A stretch of DNA of 64,000 bases from CAYRHJ01 sp964424105 (GTDB lineage: Bacteria > Planctomycetota > Phycisphaerae > UBA1845). The translations under genes were made by a program, and so were the position numbers. Below, piece after piece: positions 53,577 through 63,348 of this stretch (positions are counted from its first letter, which is position 1; each line of letters starts with the position of its first letter). The stretch is from positions 1 through 64,000 of the forward strand of contig CAYRHJ010000032.1 of the NCBI GenBank assembly GCA_964424105.1, given 5' to 3'. The notes beneath the pieces are model-generated. The model did not search any database, was not told the origin of the DNA, and saw nothing but the letters and a program-made list of their open reading frames with translations.

Positions 53577-54970
53577 TGTCGCTGGGTTTGGACGAGATCA
53601 TTGTTGCCATCCATGGCAAGACGCCGAACCCATTGGTGTCGGTCCGGGTGAACGGGGTTTCGACGGATTCGCGGACGTGTGTCAAGGGCGACCTGTTTTT
53701 CGCGATTCAAGGTCAGCGGTTCGATGGCCACGATTATGTTGACGATGCGTTGGAGCGGGGAGCGGTGGCTGCCGTGGTGCATCGGATGACGCCGGGTGAT
53801 CGCCGCCCGTTGATTCACGTGGCTGATACGGTGGCAGTGTTGGGGATGCTGGGCGCGTTTCATCGAGCGCAGCGTTCGATGCCCGTCATAGCTGTGACCG
53901 GCAGCAATGGCAAGACGACCACGCAATGTATGATTGACCATGTCTTGCGCCGACACCTGCGTGGGCGAACGGCGCAAAAGAGTTTCAACAACGCGATCGG
54001 CGTCCCGCTGACGCTCTTGTCGACGCGTCCTGACGACGAATACCTGGTGGTGGAGATTGGATCCAATGCGCCGGGCGAGATTGGTGCGTTGGCGGAGTTG
54101 GTGTCGCCGACGATTGCAGTCGTCACCTCGGTGGGCGAGGCCCATTTGTCGGGTTTGGGGGATATCGCGGGCGTAGCGGCGGAAAAGTTTTCGATTCTCG
54201 ATCATGTTCGGCCGGGCGGGTTGGCTGTGTTGAACGCGGATATACCTGGATTTGGGGGCTTGCGACTTCCGCGGGACGGGTTTTCCGTTGTGACGTTCGG
54301 GACCGGTGATTCCGCGGACGTGCGGGTGACGGATGTTGTCACGTCAGTGGATCGCACGGAATTCAGGATTAACCAGCGATTTCCGATTTGTTTGCAGGCG
54401 CCGGGGCGGCACAACGCGCTGAATGCCGCGGCGGCGTTTACGGTGTGTCGTCGTCTGGGAATCGCGCCGGAACAGATCGCCGAAGCCATGGCGGATTTCC
54501 AGCTCCCGTCGATGCGGTTGACCGTGGAACGGGTGGGTGGTCTGACGCTGATTGATGACTGCTACAATTCCAATCCGACCAGCATGGCTGCGGCCATTGA
54601 TGTGCTGCGGAGCTGCAATGGTGGCCGGCGGGTTATCGTGGCTGGGGATATGTTGGAGTTGGGCGATCGGGAGGCGTCGCTGCACGCCGAAATGGGACGG
54701 CAAATAGCCGATGCGGGGATCGAGGTTGTGGTGGGTGTTGGGCATTGCAGCGAACACGTACTGGCTGGTGCGTCCGCAGGCGGGCGGGCATTAACCGCGT
54801 GGCAATATCGTGACACGCAGTCGGCGTGCGAAGAACTGCCCAAACGCATCTACCCGACGGACACGGTGTTGGTGAAAGGATCCCGCGGGATGGGTCTGGA
54901 ACGGCTGGTGCAGAGGTTGCGAAGCGAGTTTGCAACATCGTCCGAGCCGACAAGCGTCGGCGATGTGTAG
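53573..54970 (+). CDS. murF: UDP-MurNAc-tripeptide:D-Ala-D-Ala ligase
   Basis: The 465-residue ligase adds D-Ala-D-Ala to complete the UDP-MurNAc-pentapeptide. Motifs: STDSRTCVKGDLFFAIQG, AVTGSNGKTTTQCM, KSFNNAIGVPLTLL, VEIGSNAPGEI, LIDDCYNSNPTSM and AGDMLELGD. It starts on the ATGA shared with the murE stop. A 155-bp gap separates it from mraY. Confidence 0.95.
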   Translation: MMSLGLDEIIVAIHGKTPNPLVSVRVNGVSTDSRTCVKGDLFFAIQGQRFDGHDYVDDALERGAVAAVVHRMTPGDRRPLIHVADTVAVLGMLGAFHRAQRSMPVIAVTGSNGKTTTQCMIDHVLRRHLRGRTAQKSFNNAIGVPLTLLSTRPDDEYLVVEIGSNAPGEIGALAELVSPTIAVVTSVGEAHLSGLGDIAGVAAEKFSILDHVRPGGLAVLNADIPGFGGLRLPRDGFSVVTFGTGDSADVRVTDVVTSVDRTEFRINQRFPICLQAPGRHNALNAAAAFTVCRRLGIAPEQIAEAMADFQLPSMRLTVERVGGLTLIDDCYNSNPTSMAAAIDVLRSCNGGRRVIVAGDMLELGDREASLHAEMGRQIADAGIEVVVGVGHCSEHVLAGASAGGRALTAWQYRDTQSACEELPKRIYPTDTVLVKGSRGMGLERLVQRLRSEFATSSEPTSVGDV

Positions 54971-55125
54971 GGATGGGAGATTATGTTACGGGATCGTCTT
55001 GCCGGCATTTGCCGGGTGGTGGCTGTTGACGCGGCGGGCCAAGGTCGTTGCGACGCCGATCACGGTGCGGATGGCCAAGTGGGGCTGAAGCGTGACAGGG
55101 ATGAACAGACGTTTCGACACGGTGC

Positions 55126-56283
55126 ATGACGCGGGAGCGCGAGGCGTTGCTATATCATCTATTTCATTCGTGGACGCAAGGGGCGCATTACGCGTACGAG
55201 AATCCGCTGTTCCGGGCGGCGATCGCTGCCCTGTTCTGTTTTCTGGCGGTTGTGCTGATCAGTCCGTGGTTCATTCGGCAACTCGTTCGGCTGAACGTGG
55301 GCGATCGGCCGGAATTCGACCACGCGACCCTGAACGAGAAAACCGCGGCCAAGGCCAACGTTCCGACCATGGGGGGCGTAATCATTTTGTTTGTGGTCAT
55401 CGCGGGTGTTTTGCTGTTCGCCGATCCGTTGAATTACTACATCCGCATGGGGCTGGTCTGTCTGGTGTGGCTCGGTGTGCTGGGGGCGGTGGACGATTGG
55501 ATGAAGCTGACACGATCGCGGCGAACTCGGGATGGCTTGCGAAGTCACGAGAAGCTGCTGTTTCAGATTGGGCTTGGCGTTCTGTTGGGTTTTTTCATTT
55601 ATCAGCATGGCCGCGGCAATTTCGCCACGGTGGGAACGTTGGCCGAACCGCAGTCGGTCGAGCCGTACCGCGTGTTGATGATTCCGTTCTACAAGCAGGG
55701 CGTGCTATTGGGCACGACCGCGTTCATGATCATGACGGTTCTGGTGGTGACGGGAACCAGCAACGCCGTCAATTTTACGGATGGAATGGACGGGTTGGCG
55801 TCGGGTTGCGTGGCGTTGTGTTGTTTCGTGTTTATGCTGCTGGCCCATGCAGCGGGCAATTTCGACATCGCCTGGAAACTGATCATTCCGCATATTCCAC
55901 AAAGCGGCGAGCTGGCCATCATGAGCGGGTCCATGATGGGGGCGTGCATGGGTTTTTTGTGGTACAATTGCCATCCCGCCAAGGTTTTCATGGGGGACAC
56001 CGGCTCGCTGCCGCTGGGTGGATTGATCGGCTACATCGCCATCGTCACTCGACAAGAGTTGATGCTGTTTTTGGTTGGCGGGGTGTTCGTGCTGGAAGCG
56101 CTTTCCGTGATCATTCAGGTGGGCTATTTCAAGCTGACGGGCGGAAGACGCGTGTTTTTGATGGCGCCGGTGCATCACCATTTTTTTCTAAGTGGTTGGA
56201 CGGAGACGCAAACGGTAATTCGGTTCTGGCTGCTGGGCGCGGTGTTCGCGGTTTTCGCGCTGACGACGGTGAAATTGCGTTAG
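55126..56283 (+). CDS. mraY: Phospho-MurNAc-pentapeptide transferase
   Basis: The 385-residue polytopic protein couples UDP-MurNAc-pentapeptide to undecaprenyl phosphate, giving lipid I. Motifs: KANVPTMGGV, GAVDDWMKL (DDxxK-type), TSNAVNFTDGMDGLASG, FMGDTGSLPLGGLIG and the C-terminal APVHHHF. About ten hydrophobic helices are present, as expected. Ddl and MurF supply its substrate from the same cluster. Confidence 0.95.
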   Translation: MTREREALLYHLFHSWTQGAHYAYENPLFRAAIAALFCFLAVVLISPWFIRQLVRLNVGDRPEFDHATLNEKTAAKANVPTMGGVIILFVVIAGVLLFADPLNYYIRMGLVCLVWLGVLGAVDDWMKLTRSRRTRDGLRSHEKLLFQIGLGVLLGFFIYQHGRGNFATVGTLAEPQSVEPYRVLMIPFYKQGVLLGTTAFMIMTVLVVTGTSNAVNFTDGMDGLASGCVALCCFVFMLLAHAAGNFDIAWKLIIPHIPQSGELAIMSGSMMGACMGFLWYNCHPAKVFMGDTGSLPLGGLIGYIAIVTRQELMLFLVGGVFVLEALSVIIQVGYFKLTGGRRVFLMAPVHHHFFLSGWTETQTVIRFWLLGAVFAVFALTTVKLR

Positions 56284-56350
56284 TGGTCTGTCAACGCCAA
56301 ACCTGCGGGTTAGGGGTTGAATCTGAAACCGCGCCGAGCAGTGCGCACGA

Positions 56351-56411
56351 CCGCTGCCTGACGGTCGCGGCTCCGTTAAGAGGCGAATTCCCGCCCTGAC
56401 GGTCGCGGCTC
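56351..56411 (-). repeat. Two adjacent subfamily A repeats
   Basis: Two minus-oriented copies (56351-56373 and 56391-56411, the second partial) lie between mraY and ftsW. The first carries the mirrored GTTAAGAG extension. Confidence 0.7.
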
Positions 56412-56437
56412 GTCGGGATTTGTGAGATTGGAAAACA

Positions 56438-57706
56438 ATGCCCATCCGACAAATGACGGCCCCAATGATGAATCGTCAGCGCGGCAGGCGGGCTTTCGGC
56501 GCTGACGCGGAAGGCGTTACGTCGGCGTTGATTGTCGTCGCGGTGGCATTGTTGGCCATTGGTGTTGTGATGGCGGCGTCAACGTCAGTGGGCTTGGAAC
56601 GATCGCTGATGGACCCCGCCGTCTGGCGTGGAGCGTTGGGTCGCCAGATTATTTACGCGGGGATCGGTTTGGCGGTGCTGGTCGTGTTTTCCTATTTGGA
56701 TGTTGGCATGTTTCGCTGGCGAGAGCGTCGCGTGTTTCAACCGGCTATCGTTCCATTCTTGTTATCACTGGTTCTGTTGGCAGCGGTGTGGTTGCCGCAA
56801 TTGGGACGCGTCAGCCATGGCCGACACCGCTGGATCCAACTGGGCTCGGTGCAGTTTCAGCCGTCAGAAATCGCGAAAGTTTCGCTGATATTGCTGCTTT
56901 CGGCGATGTTTTCGCGCCAAGAGCAGTTGCGAAATAGGGCAGGACCGGGCGCGACGCTGCCTATTTTCGCCATTGGGCTGGTCTGTGTGATGATTGGGAT
57001 TGAAGATTTCGGTACGGCGGTTTTGCTGGCTGTCGTCGGTGGGTTGATGCTGATCGTCGGCGGGTGTCGATTGTCGGCCTTGATGGCGTGGGTCATTCCC
57101 GGACTGGCGGGATTTGCTGCATTGCTGGTGACCCATCCCTACCGCGTGGAACGACTGACGACATTCATGCGTATCTGGGACGATCCGTTGGGCAAGGGTT
57201 ATCACCCCATTCAGTCGTTGGTGGCCATCGCATCGGGTGGTTGGACGGGCGTTGGACTGGGCGGTGGCTTGTCGAAGCATGGTTATTTACCCGAAGCGCG
57301 AACCGACTTTGTTTTCAGCGTGCTGTGCGAGGAAACAGGTTTCGTGGGTGGTATGGTCGTCATCGGTCTATTCGTCGCGTTGACGGTGCTGGGCATCCGC
57401 GTCATGCACATGATTCGCGACGGTGATGGTGGATTTCGCAGGCTGTTTGTATTTGGCGTTACCGCATGGATCGGTTTGCAGGCCACCATGAACATTGCGG
57501 TCGTCACGGTGATGGCCCCGACGAAGGGCATCGCACTGCCGTTCGTGTCTGCCGGGGGAACCGGGCTGTTGTGCCTGTGCGCGGCTGTTGGTTTGTCGGC
57601 GGGGGTGGCGAGACATTCAAAATTGAATCAATCATTGGAAATGGGTCGTGATACGATCATCGACGCGGATGGTCGAAAGCGCGACATTTGGGGCGTTGCG
57701 TTATGA
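56438..57706 (+). CDS. ftsW: Septal peptidoglycan polymerase FtsW
   Basis: The 422-residue SEDS protein polymerises lipid II with its partner FtsI. It has about ten membrane helices and the SEDS signatures GRHRWIQLGSVQFQPSEIAKVSLIL, the catalytic-loop Asp region EARTDFVFSVLCEETGFVGG and MAPTKGIALPFVSAGGTGLLC near the end. The first 25 residues are cytoplasmic and basic. The stop overlaps the murG start by ATGA. Confidence 0.95.
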   Translation: MPIRQMTAPMMNRQRGRRAFGADAEGVTSALIVVAVALLAIGVVMAASTSVGLERSLMDPAVWRGALGRQIIYAGIGLAVLVVFSYLDVGMFRWRERRVFQPAIVPFLLSLVLLAAVWLPQLGRVSHGRHRWIQLGSVQFQPSEIAKVSLILLLSAMFSRQEQLRNRAGPGATLPIFAIGLVCVMIGIEDFGTAVLLAVVGGLMLIVGGCRLSALMAWVIPGLAGFAALLVTHPYRVERLTTFMRIWDDPLGKGYHPIQSLVAIASGGWTGVGLGGGLSKHGYLPEARTDFVFSVLCEETGFVGGMVVIGLFVALTVLGIRVMHMIRDGDGGFRRLFVFGVTAWIGLQATMNIAVVTVMAPTKGIALPFVSAGGTGLLCLCAAVGLSAGVARHSKLNQSLEMGRDTIIDADGRKRDIWGVAL

Positions 57707-59025
57707 AAGGCGCAAGCGGAAAACGGACGATTCGATTTACATTTGCCGGCGGGGGTACGGGCGGTCACCTGTATCCGCTGATCAGCGTGGCGGAAGAATT
57801 GGCCCAACGAATTCCGGAAGCAGAATTCGTGTTCCTGACGACGGATCGGCCGATTGACAATCATGTCGTGTCGGTGGAATCGTCCGCGTGGCGTAACTGT
57901 TCGCGAGTTTTGCCGCAAGCGGTGCGCCCGATTCCGCGGCGCGCGACCGGATGGTGGACGTTTTGGCGGGCTTGGCGGGCAGCGATCGGTCAATGTCAGC
58001 GCGAATTTCAGGATCGCCGGCCCGGCGTCGTGATCGGCAGCGGCGGATTCGGATGCGGTCCGGCGCTTGTGGTGGCCCAACGAATGGGTATTCCGCGTGT
58101 GTTGTTGAATCCGGACGCCGTGCCGGGGTTGGCAAATCGGTATTTGGCGCGGCGGGCGGATCGTGTTTGTGTTCAATGGGAGTCGTCCAAAAACTGTTTT
58201 TCGGATGGATCCACCGTGGTCACCACCGGATGTCCGGTTCGTCGAGTGTTCGGGCAGGCTGATCGCGCGCACGGCATTCACACCCTGGGATTGGACGCGA
58301 AACGACGTACGCTGCTGGTCACCGGCGCGTCGCAGGGATCGCGGTCGATCAATCAGACCGTTGCGATGGCGTGGGAACGAATCGGAGCGCCGGCCGGTTG
58401 GCAGGTCGTGCACATCGCGGGCCAAGCTGATGTATCGGCGATTCAGGAATCGATGGCCCGTTTCGCCGTATCCGGGCGTGCAATGGCCTATACTGACCAG
58501 ATGGCGGATGTGTTAGCAGCGTCGGATTTGGTGATTTCCCGGGCGGGTGCATCGACGTTAGCGGAATTGACCGCGCTGGGCAGGCCGTCCATATTGATGC
58601 CCTATCCCCATCATCGCGACCGCCATCAGTTCCTGAATGCGCAAGAACTGGCAGGGCGAGGTGCTGCGATGGTCGTTGAAGACCGGATCGATCCTGCGAA
58701 GAACGTCGGTCGTCTGTTGGACGCGATCCTGCCCCTGATGAAACGGGAGGATGATTTGAAGACGATGGCCCATCGAGCCGGGATGCTGGGTGTGCCGGAC
58801 GCAGCCGCGCGCGTGGTGCGCCAGGTGATGGCGATTTGTCAAATCGAAGTTGAACGTGCAGGAGCTGTGCAACCCGGAAAATCCGTCGATGACACGCATG
58901 GCGCGATCGAAGACTGGAGCGAATTCACGGCGCGCGACGATGAAATGAATGGCGATGCGAAATCGTCGATTCATGACAACTTTCATACGAGTTCGCCGGC
59001 GAGAATTGCTCGAACCTACCCTTGA
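57703..59025 (+). CDS. murG: UDP-GlcNAc:lipid I GlcNAc transferase
   Basis: The 440-residue GT28 enzyme converts lipid I to lipid II at the inner face of the membrane. Signatures: FTFAGGGTGGHLYPLI, VVIGSGGFGCGPAL, VTGASQGSRSINQ, the UDP-GlcNAc-binding ISRAGASTLAEL and LMPYPHHRDRHQFLNA. The canonical domain ends near residue 385. The last 50 or so residues are an Asp/Glu/Ser-rich tail with no homology I recognise. Confidence 0.94.
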   Translation: MKGASGKRTIRFTFAGGGTGGHLYPLISVAEELAQRIPEAEFVFLTTDRPIDNHVVSVESSAWRNCSRVLPQAVRPIPRRATGWWTFWRAWRAAIGQCQREFQDRRPGVVIGSGGFGCGPALVVAQRMGIPRVLLNPDAVPGLANRYLARRADRVCVQWESSKNCFSDGSTVVTTGCPVRRVFGQADRAHGIHTLGLDAKRRTLLVTGASQGSRSINQTVAMAWERIGAPAGWQVVHIAGQADVSAIQESMARFAVSGRAMAYTDQMADVLAASDLVISRAGASTLAELTALGRPSILMPYPHHRDRHQFLNAQELAGRGAAMVVEDRIDPAKNVGRLLDAILPLMKREDDLKTMAHRAGMLGVPDAAARVVRQVMAICQIEVERAGAVQPGKSVDDTHGAIEDWSEFTARDDEMNGDAKSSIHDNFHTSSPARIARTYP

Positions 59026-59033
59026 GACCGAAG

Positions 59034-60506
59034 ATGATTCAAACGACGCGCACCACAGATGCATTGATGGCCGAATCTAGAAACCGTGATCATTCCATGA
59101 AGCGATTGGACAGACCGGGATTCGGGTTCGCGGGCAAGAGAGTTCACCTGATTGGCATCGGCGGGTCGGGAATGAGCGGAGCGGCGGGCATTCTGTTGCA
59201 GTCGGGAGCCGTGGTTTCCGGTTCAGACCTGCGACCGTTTCATGGTATGGAGGCGTTGGCGGCACGGGGCGTTCAGGTGCATGCGAGTCATCACGAACGC
59301 AATGTCCCACCGAAAATCGATCTGGTGGTTTACAGCGCCGCCATACCGGAATCCAATGTCGAGTTGCGGCAAGCCCGTTTCGCCGGTTGCCGAGTGATTC
59401 GATACGCCGAGCTTCTGGGCGAGCTGATGGGCGTTCGATTGGGCGTGGCCATTGCGGGCACGCATGGTAAGAGCACGACGACCGCGCTATGTGCCCATTT
59501 GTTTCGAACGGCGGGACTGGACCCATCGTTTGTGGTCGGAGGACGGTGTCCGCAATTGGGAGGTGGTTCGGGCGTAGGGGTTGGGCCGCATTTTATCGTG
59601 GAGTCTTGTGAGTTCAATCGATCATTCCTATCACTGAAGCCGCGCTCGGCGGCGATTCTGAATATCGAGGCCGACCACCTTGATTACTATCGAGACATCG
59701 ATGAAATCGAGGGCGCGTTCGGCGCGTTTGCGAAATTGGTTCCCAGCGACGGACTGCTGGTCGTCAACCATGATGATCCGTGTTCGCGGCGTGCGGCCAA
59801 GGGCGCATCGGCCCATGTGGAAACGTTTGGGTTCGACGATGGAGCTACGTGGCAGGCCGGTCGTCTTGAAGTTGTGGCTGGACGATACACGTTTGAAATC
59901 CTATACGAGGGACGTCATTTGTTCCGTACGTCGTTGGGATTGGCCGGTCGACACAATGTCTCCAATGCGTTGGCGGCTGTTTCGTTGGCCTGGCACGCCG
60001 GCGTCGGTCGCGAGGAATTGAAGTCGGGATTGCAATCGTTCGCGGGTGTGGACCGGCGAATGTCATTGGTGGGCCGGCTGGGCGGTGTGACGGTGGTGGA
60101 TGATTACGCGCATCATCCGACGGAAGTTCGTCAGACATTGCGAACCGTGCGAGAGCAATACTCGCCGAAGCGCGTGTGGGCGGTGTTTCAGCCCCACCAA
60201 CATTCCAGAACAAGAATCCTGATGAATGAATTCGCCGCCAGTTTTGGGGAGGCGGATCGTGTCGTGGTTCCGGATATTTATGGTTCCCGCGACACGGCTG
60301 CGGACGTGGCCGGCGTTCGAGCAGGTGAACTTGTAGATCGATTGACTGGGGCGGGGGTTCACGCATTTCATAAGCCGTCGCTGGCAGAAGTCGTTACGTT
60401 TGTGCTGGACAACCTCGGTGACGGCGACGCGGTGGTCACCATGGGAGCCGGCGATGTATGGAAGGTCGCCGATGCATTGGTTGAGCGGCTTGAAGGGACG
60501 CGTTAG
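59034..60506 (+). CDS. murC: UDP-MurNAc:L-alanine ligase
   Basis: The 490-residue Mur ligase adds L-Ala to UDP-MurNAc. Motifs: VHLIGIGGSGMSGAAGILL, VVYSAAIPESNVEL, GVAIAGTHGKSTTTALCAHL, VESCEFNRSFL, NIEADHLDYY, GRHNVSNALAAV and DDYAHHPTEVRQTL. ATG 59034 is used, but ATG 59067 and 59097 are possible, because the conserved part starts near residue 30. It overlaps murB by 35 bp. Confidence 0.95.
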   Translation: MIQTTRTTDALMAESRNRDHSMKRLDRPGFGFAGKRVHLIGIGGSGMSGAAGILLQSGAVVSGSDLRPFHGMEALAARGVQVHASHHERNVPPKIDLVVYSAAIPESNVELRQARFAGCRVIRYAELLGELMGVRLGVAIAGTHGKSTTTALCAHLFRTAGLDPSFVVGGRCPQLGGGSGVGVGPHFIVESCEFNRSFLSLKPRSAAILNIEADHLDYYRDIDEIEGAFGAFAKLVPSDGLLVVNHDDPCSRRAAKGASAHVETFGFDDGATWQAGRLEVVAGRYTFEILYEGRHLFRTSLGLAGRHNVSNALAAVSLAWHAGVGREELKSGLQSFAGVDRRMSLVGRLGGVTVVDDYAHHPTEVRQTLRTVREQYSPKRVWAVFQPHQHSRTRILMNEFAASFGEADRVVVPDIYGSRDTAADVAGVRAGELVDRLTGAGVHAFHKPSLAEVVTFVLDNLGDGDAVVTMGAGDVWKVADALVERLEGTR

Positions 60507-61350
60507 CGAGCACGCGCCGTTGGCCGCCCTGACATGGTATCGGCTGGGCGGACCGGCCCGCTGGTTGGTTTCGCCCGACAGCGATTCGGATTTGCGGGAG
60601 ATTGTCTATCGCGCGTCCGATTCCGATGTCCCGTTTCGCGTGTTGGGCGGCGGTGCCAATGTACTGATTCGTGACGATGGATTCGACGGCGTCGTGGTGC
60701 GTCTGGATCATGTGACATTCACAGGCTACGAGATTGATGGGACGCGGGTCCGTGCGGGTGCCGGCGTCGATCTGATCAAACTGACGCGCGATTGTTCCAA
60801 AATGGGATTGTCCGGGATCGAGGGGCTGGCGGGGATTCCAGGAACGCTGGGCGGCGCGATCCGCATGAACGCGGGCGGTCGGTATGGGCAGATTGCCGAC
60901 GTGGTGGAAGACGTTGGGATGATCGACGGCGAGGGTCAACACGTTCGGCGTTCGCGCGAGGAACTTGGCTTTGGTTATCGGACGTCGGGCGTGGGGACCG
61001 CGATCGTCACGCAAGTGGTTCTGAAATTGACGCGTGACACGACGGGCGAGACCTGGCCACGCTACTGCCGAATCTGGGCGGAGAAAATCGCATCCCAGCC
61101 GCTGGCCAGTCGAAGCGCCGGTTGCGTGTTCAAGAACCCGCACGGTGCGCGGGCCGGCGAGCTAATTGATCGGGCTGGGCTGAAAGGATTTCGCATCGGC
61201 GGTGCTCGCGTGTCGGATCGGCATGGCAATTTCGTGATCGCTGACGACGGGGCTAAAAGCGCAGACGTGTTCGGACTGATCGAACATGTTCGCGAGGTTG
61301 TCGCTCGGGCAAGCGGAATCGTGCTGGAAACCGAAGTGGACATCTGGTGA
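60472..61350 (+). CDS. murB: UDP-N-acetylenolpyruvoylglucosamine reductase
   Basis: The 292-residue flavoenzyme makes UDP-MurNAc. The FAD-binding VLGGGANVLIRDDG, GIPGTLGGAIRMNAGGRYG and the catalytic region SRSAGCVFKNPHG are clear, followed by AGLKGFRIGGARVSDRHGNFVIA. The proton-donor position is Cys rather than the usual Ser, as in type II MurB. The ATG at 60472 with GGAAGG upstream lies within the murC end. Confidence 0.94.
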   Translation: MHWLSGLKGRVSEHAPLAALTWYRLGGPARWLVSPDSDSDLREIVYRASDSDVPFRVLGGGANVLIRDDGFDGVVVRLDHVTFTGYEIDGTRVRAGAGVDLIKLTRDCSKMGLSGIEGLAGIPGTLGGAIRMNAGGRYGQIADVVEDVGMIDGEGQHVRRSREELGFGYRTSGVGTAIVTQVVLKLTRDTTGETWPRYCRIWAEKIASQPLASRSAGCVFKNPHGARAGELIDRAGLKGFRIGGARVSDRHGNFVIADDGAKSADVFGLIEHVREVVARASGIVLETEVDIW

Positions 61351-61410
61351 TGACGTTTTTATTGTCTGTGTATCGGAACGAAGGATAGCGGGCGGCGGGA
61401 GGTGCGAATC

Positions 61411-62382
61411 ATGAAGCCGACAACAACCGCAGATCGCAAGCTCGCGGACGGCGCGAAGCCGGTAACCGCGTTGGAGATTACGGTGTTGGCCGGCGGTCCC
61501 AGCGCCGAACGGGAGGTCAGTCTGCAAAGCGGTGAAATGGTCGGAAAGGCGTTGTCATCACTGGGACACCACGTTCACGTGATGGATGTCAATCCGGAAG
61601 ATTTGTCGGCCTTGGATATCCCCGCTGATGTCGTTTTCATTGCACTTCACGGTTCGTTCGGCGAAGACGGGGCTGTTCAGCGGCTCCTGGAATCGCGGGG
61701 ATTGGCCTACACCGGATCGGGCCCCGATGCTTCCGCCCTGGCCATGGACAAGGTCAACGCCAAAGCGCGATTCATCGAATGCGGCATTCCCACGCCTCGA
61801 TTCGACCTGGTTCACGAGAACGGCATTCAACGGGCGCTGCGGTCATTCTGTTTACCGGCGGTTGTGAAGCCCCGCGATTCCGGCAGCAGTGTTGACACGT
61901 TCATCGTGCGAGATCGCGAATCGATGGAGTCGGCCATCACACATGTCGTCAAGTCGCATGGCGCGGCCCTGGTCGAGGAATTCGTCGACGGTCCGGAATG
62001 GACTGTGGGCATGCTGGGCGATGCCGCCCTGCCCATTTGCGAAATCAGAACGAAGCGGGAATTCTACGATTATCAAGCCAAGTACATCGATGACGACACG
62101 GAGTATGTCTTCGACATTGATTGGCCCAGCGAAGTAGTGGCTCGCGTGAAGGACCTGAGCGCTGACGCGCATCGCTGTTTGGGTTGTCGGGACTTTTCCC
62201 GCGTGGATTGGATGATCGATCGGGCGACGGGCGAGCCTTACATCATCGAAGTCAACACGATTCCAGGATTCACGAGCCACTCGTTGCTGCCCAAAGCTGC
62301 CCGGCGGGCAGGTTGGTCGTATGAATCCTTGTGTCAGACGATCGTTGAATTTGCACTACAACGCGGCGGGGCGAGATCATAA
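61411..62382 (+). CDS. ddl: D-alanine-D-alanine ligase
   Basis: The 323-residue ATP-grasp enzyme joins two D-alanines. Signatures: TVLAGGPSAEREVSLQSG, FIALHGSFGEDGAVQ, YTGSGPDASALAMDK, PAVVKPRDSGSS, ALVEEFVDGPEWTVGML, DFSRVDWMID and EVNTIPGFTSHSLLPKAAR. Its ATG follows GGGAGG. The product feeds MurF in the same cluster. Confidence 0.95.
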   Translation: MKPTTTADRKLADGAKPVTALEITVLAGGPSAEREVSLQSGEMVGKALSSLGHHVHVMDVNPEDLSALDIPADVVFIALHGSFGEDGAVQRLLESRGLAYTGSGPDASALAMDKVNAKARFIECGIPTPRFDLVHENGIQRALRSFCLPAVVKPRDSGSSVDTFIVRDRESMESAITHVVKSHGAALVEEFVDGPEWTVGMLGDAALPICEIRTKREFYDYQAKYIDDDTEYVFDIDWPSEVVARVKDLSADAHRCLGCRDFSRVDWMIDRATGEPYIIEVNTIPGFTSHSLLPKAARRAGWSYESLCQTIVEFALQRGGARS

Positions 62383-62402
62383 CGTTTTGCGCGGGCGGAT
62401 GG

Positions 62403-63281
62403 ATGCCGGTAAGCAGAAAAAAATCAAGGCGGACCACAAAACCCAAGACACACATTCCCGGTGGTCATTGGGTTTGGCGCCGGTTTCTGACCATCGCAGC
62501 CATGGGTGCCACGTGCATGGCCATGGTTTGGGGTGCGCAGAAATTGGAAGCCCACGTTCTTGCGAATCCCGCCTTTCACGTTCCCGGTCAACTCGTATTG
62601 GTGGACGCGCCCGCAGGTCTGGCGGAACGAATCATGGCCGTGATCGGCGGCGATGCGGAATTACCATGGACCACGCCGGACCTTTGCGAGCGGATCGGTC
62701 GAACGTTGGAAGAAAGCGGCTGGGTCGAGAGTGTCCGTTTTGTCCGGCGGTATGCGGATCGCCGCATATTGATTTCGTGCCGGTATCGCACCGCGGCCGC
62801 CTTGTATCAGGTCGGCGGCGATTTTTACGCGGTCTCGCCGGACGGCGTTAGATTGCCGGGGCGTTATGGACACGACCCCGCATTTGTGACGGTGCAGGGT
62901 GTTCAAGCTTTTCCGCCTGACGAAGGTCATCGATGGTCCGGCGATGATTCGCGTGCGGCGCTCACGTTGTGGCGGCTGCTGAATGATGCGAATCTGACGG
63001 ATCAAGTCACCGGCATCCTCGTGGACAATGTGAACGGGCGACGCAGCAGCCGCGAGCCGCACATCGTCCTCGCCACCGCACCGGGCGGCGGGCGGATCAT
63101 CTGGGGTTCGGCGCCCGGTCGGGAAATCGAGGAACCGTCGGTCGAGCAGAAATTGGCCATCTTGGCCCAGAATCGACGCCAATTCGGGCGATTGGACGCC
63201 GGTTTTACAATGATTGACATTTCCGTCTTTCCGGACCGATTTCTGACTCCTGAACGCGGCGACACCGGCGGGCACTGGTAA
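62403..63281 (+). CDS. ftsQ: Cell division protein FtsQ-like
   Basis: The 292-residue protein has a basic N terminus (PVSRKKSRRTTKPK), one membrane segment (FLTIAAMGATCMAMVWGA) and a periplasmic region that may include a POTRA-like fold: a VPGQLVLVDAP strand followed by RIGRTLEESGWVESVRFVRRYADRRILISC. FtsQ links FtsL/FtsB to the divisome. The family is poorly conserved, and the position after ddl supports the call. Confidence 0.8.
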   Translation: MPVSRKKSRRTTKPKTHIPGGHWVWRRFLTIAAMGATCMAMVWGAQKLEAHVLANPAFHVPGQLVLVDAPAGLAERIMAVIGGDAELPWTTPDLCERIGRTLEESGWVESVRFVRRYADRRILISCRYRTAAALYQVGGDFYAVSPDGVRLPGRYGHDPAFVTVQGVQAFPPDEGHRWSGDDSRAALTLWRLLNDANLTDQVTGILVDNVNGRRSSREPHIVLATAPGGGRIIWGSAPGREIEEPSVEQKLAILAQNRRQFGRLDAGFTMIDISVFPDRFLTPERGDTGGHW

Positions 63282-63348
63282 ATTCCGTCGATTTCTGGAA
63301 AAATATCGGGGGGGGACCATGCGAATGCTCCCATAGAGGAGTCGTCCC

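Noticed and set aside
55092..56399. Long open frame (435 codons) over the mraY gene
   Set aside because: It lies in another frame of a gene whose MraY motifs are unmistakable, and its product is rich in Arg and Gly without any motif.
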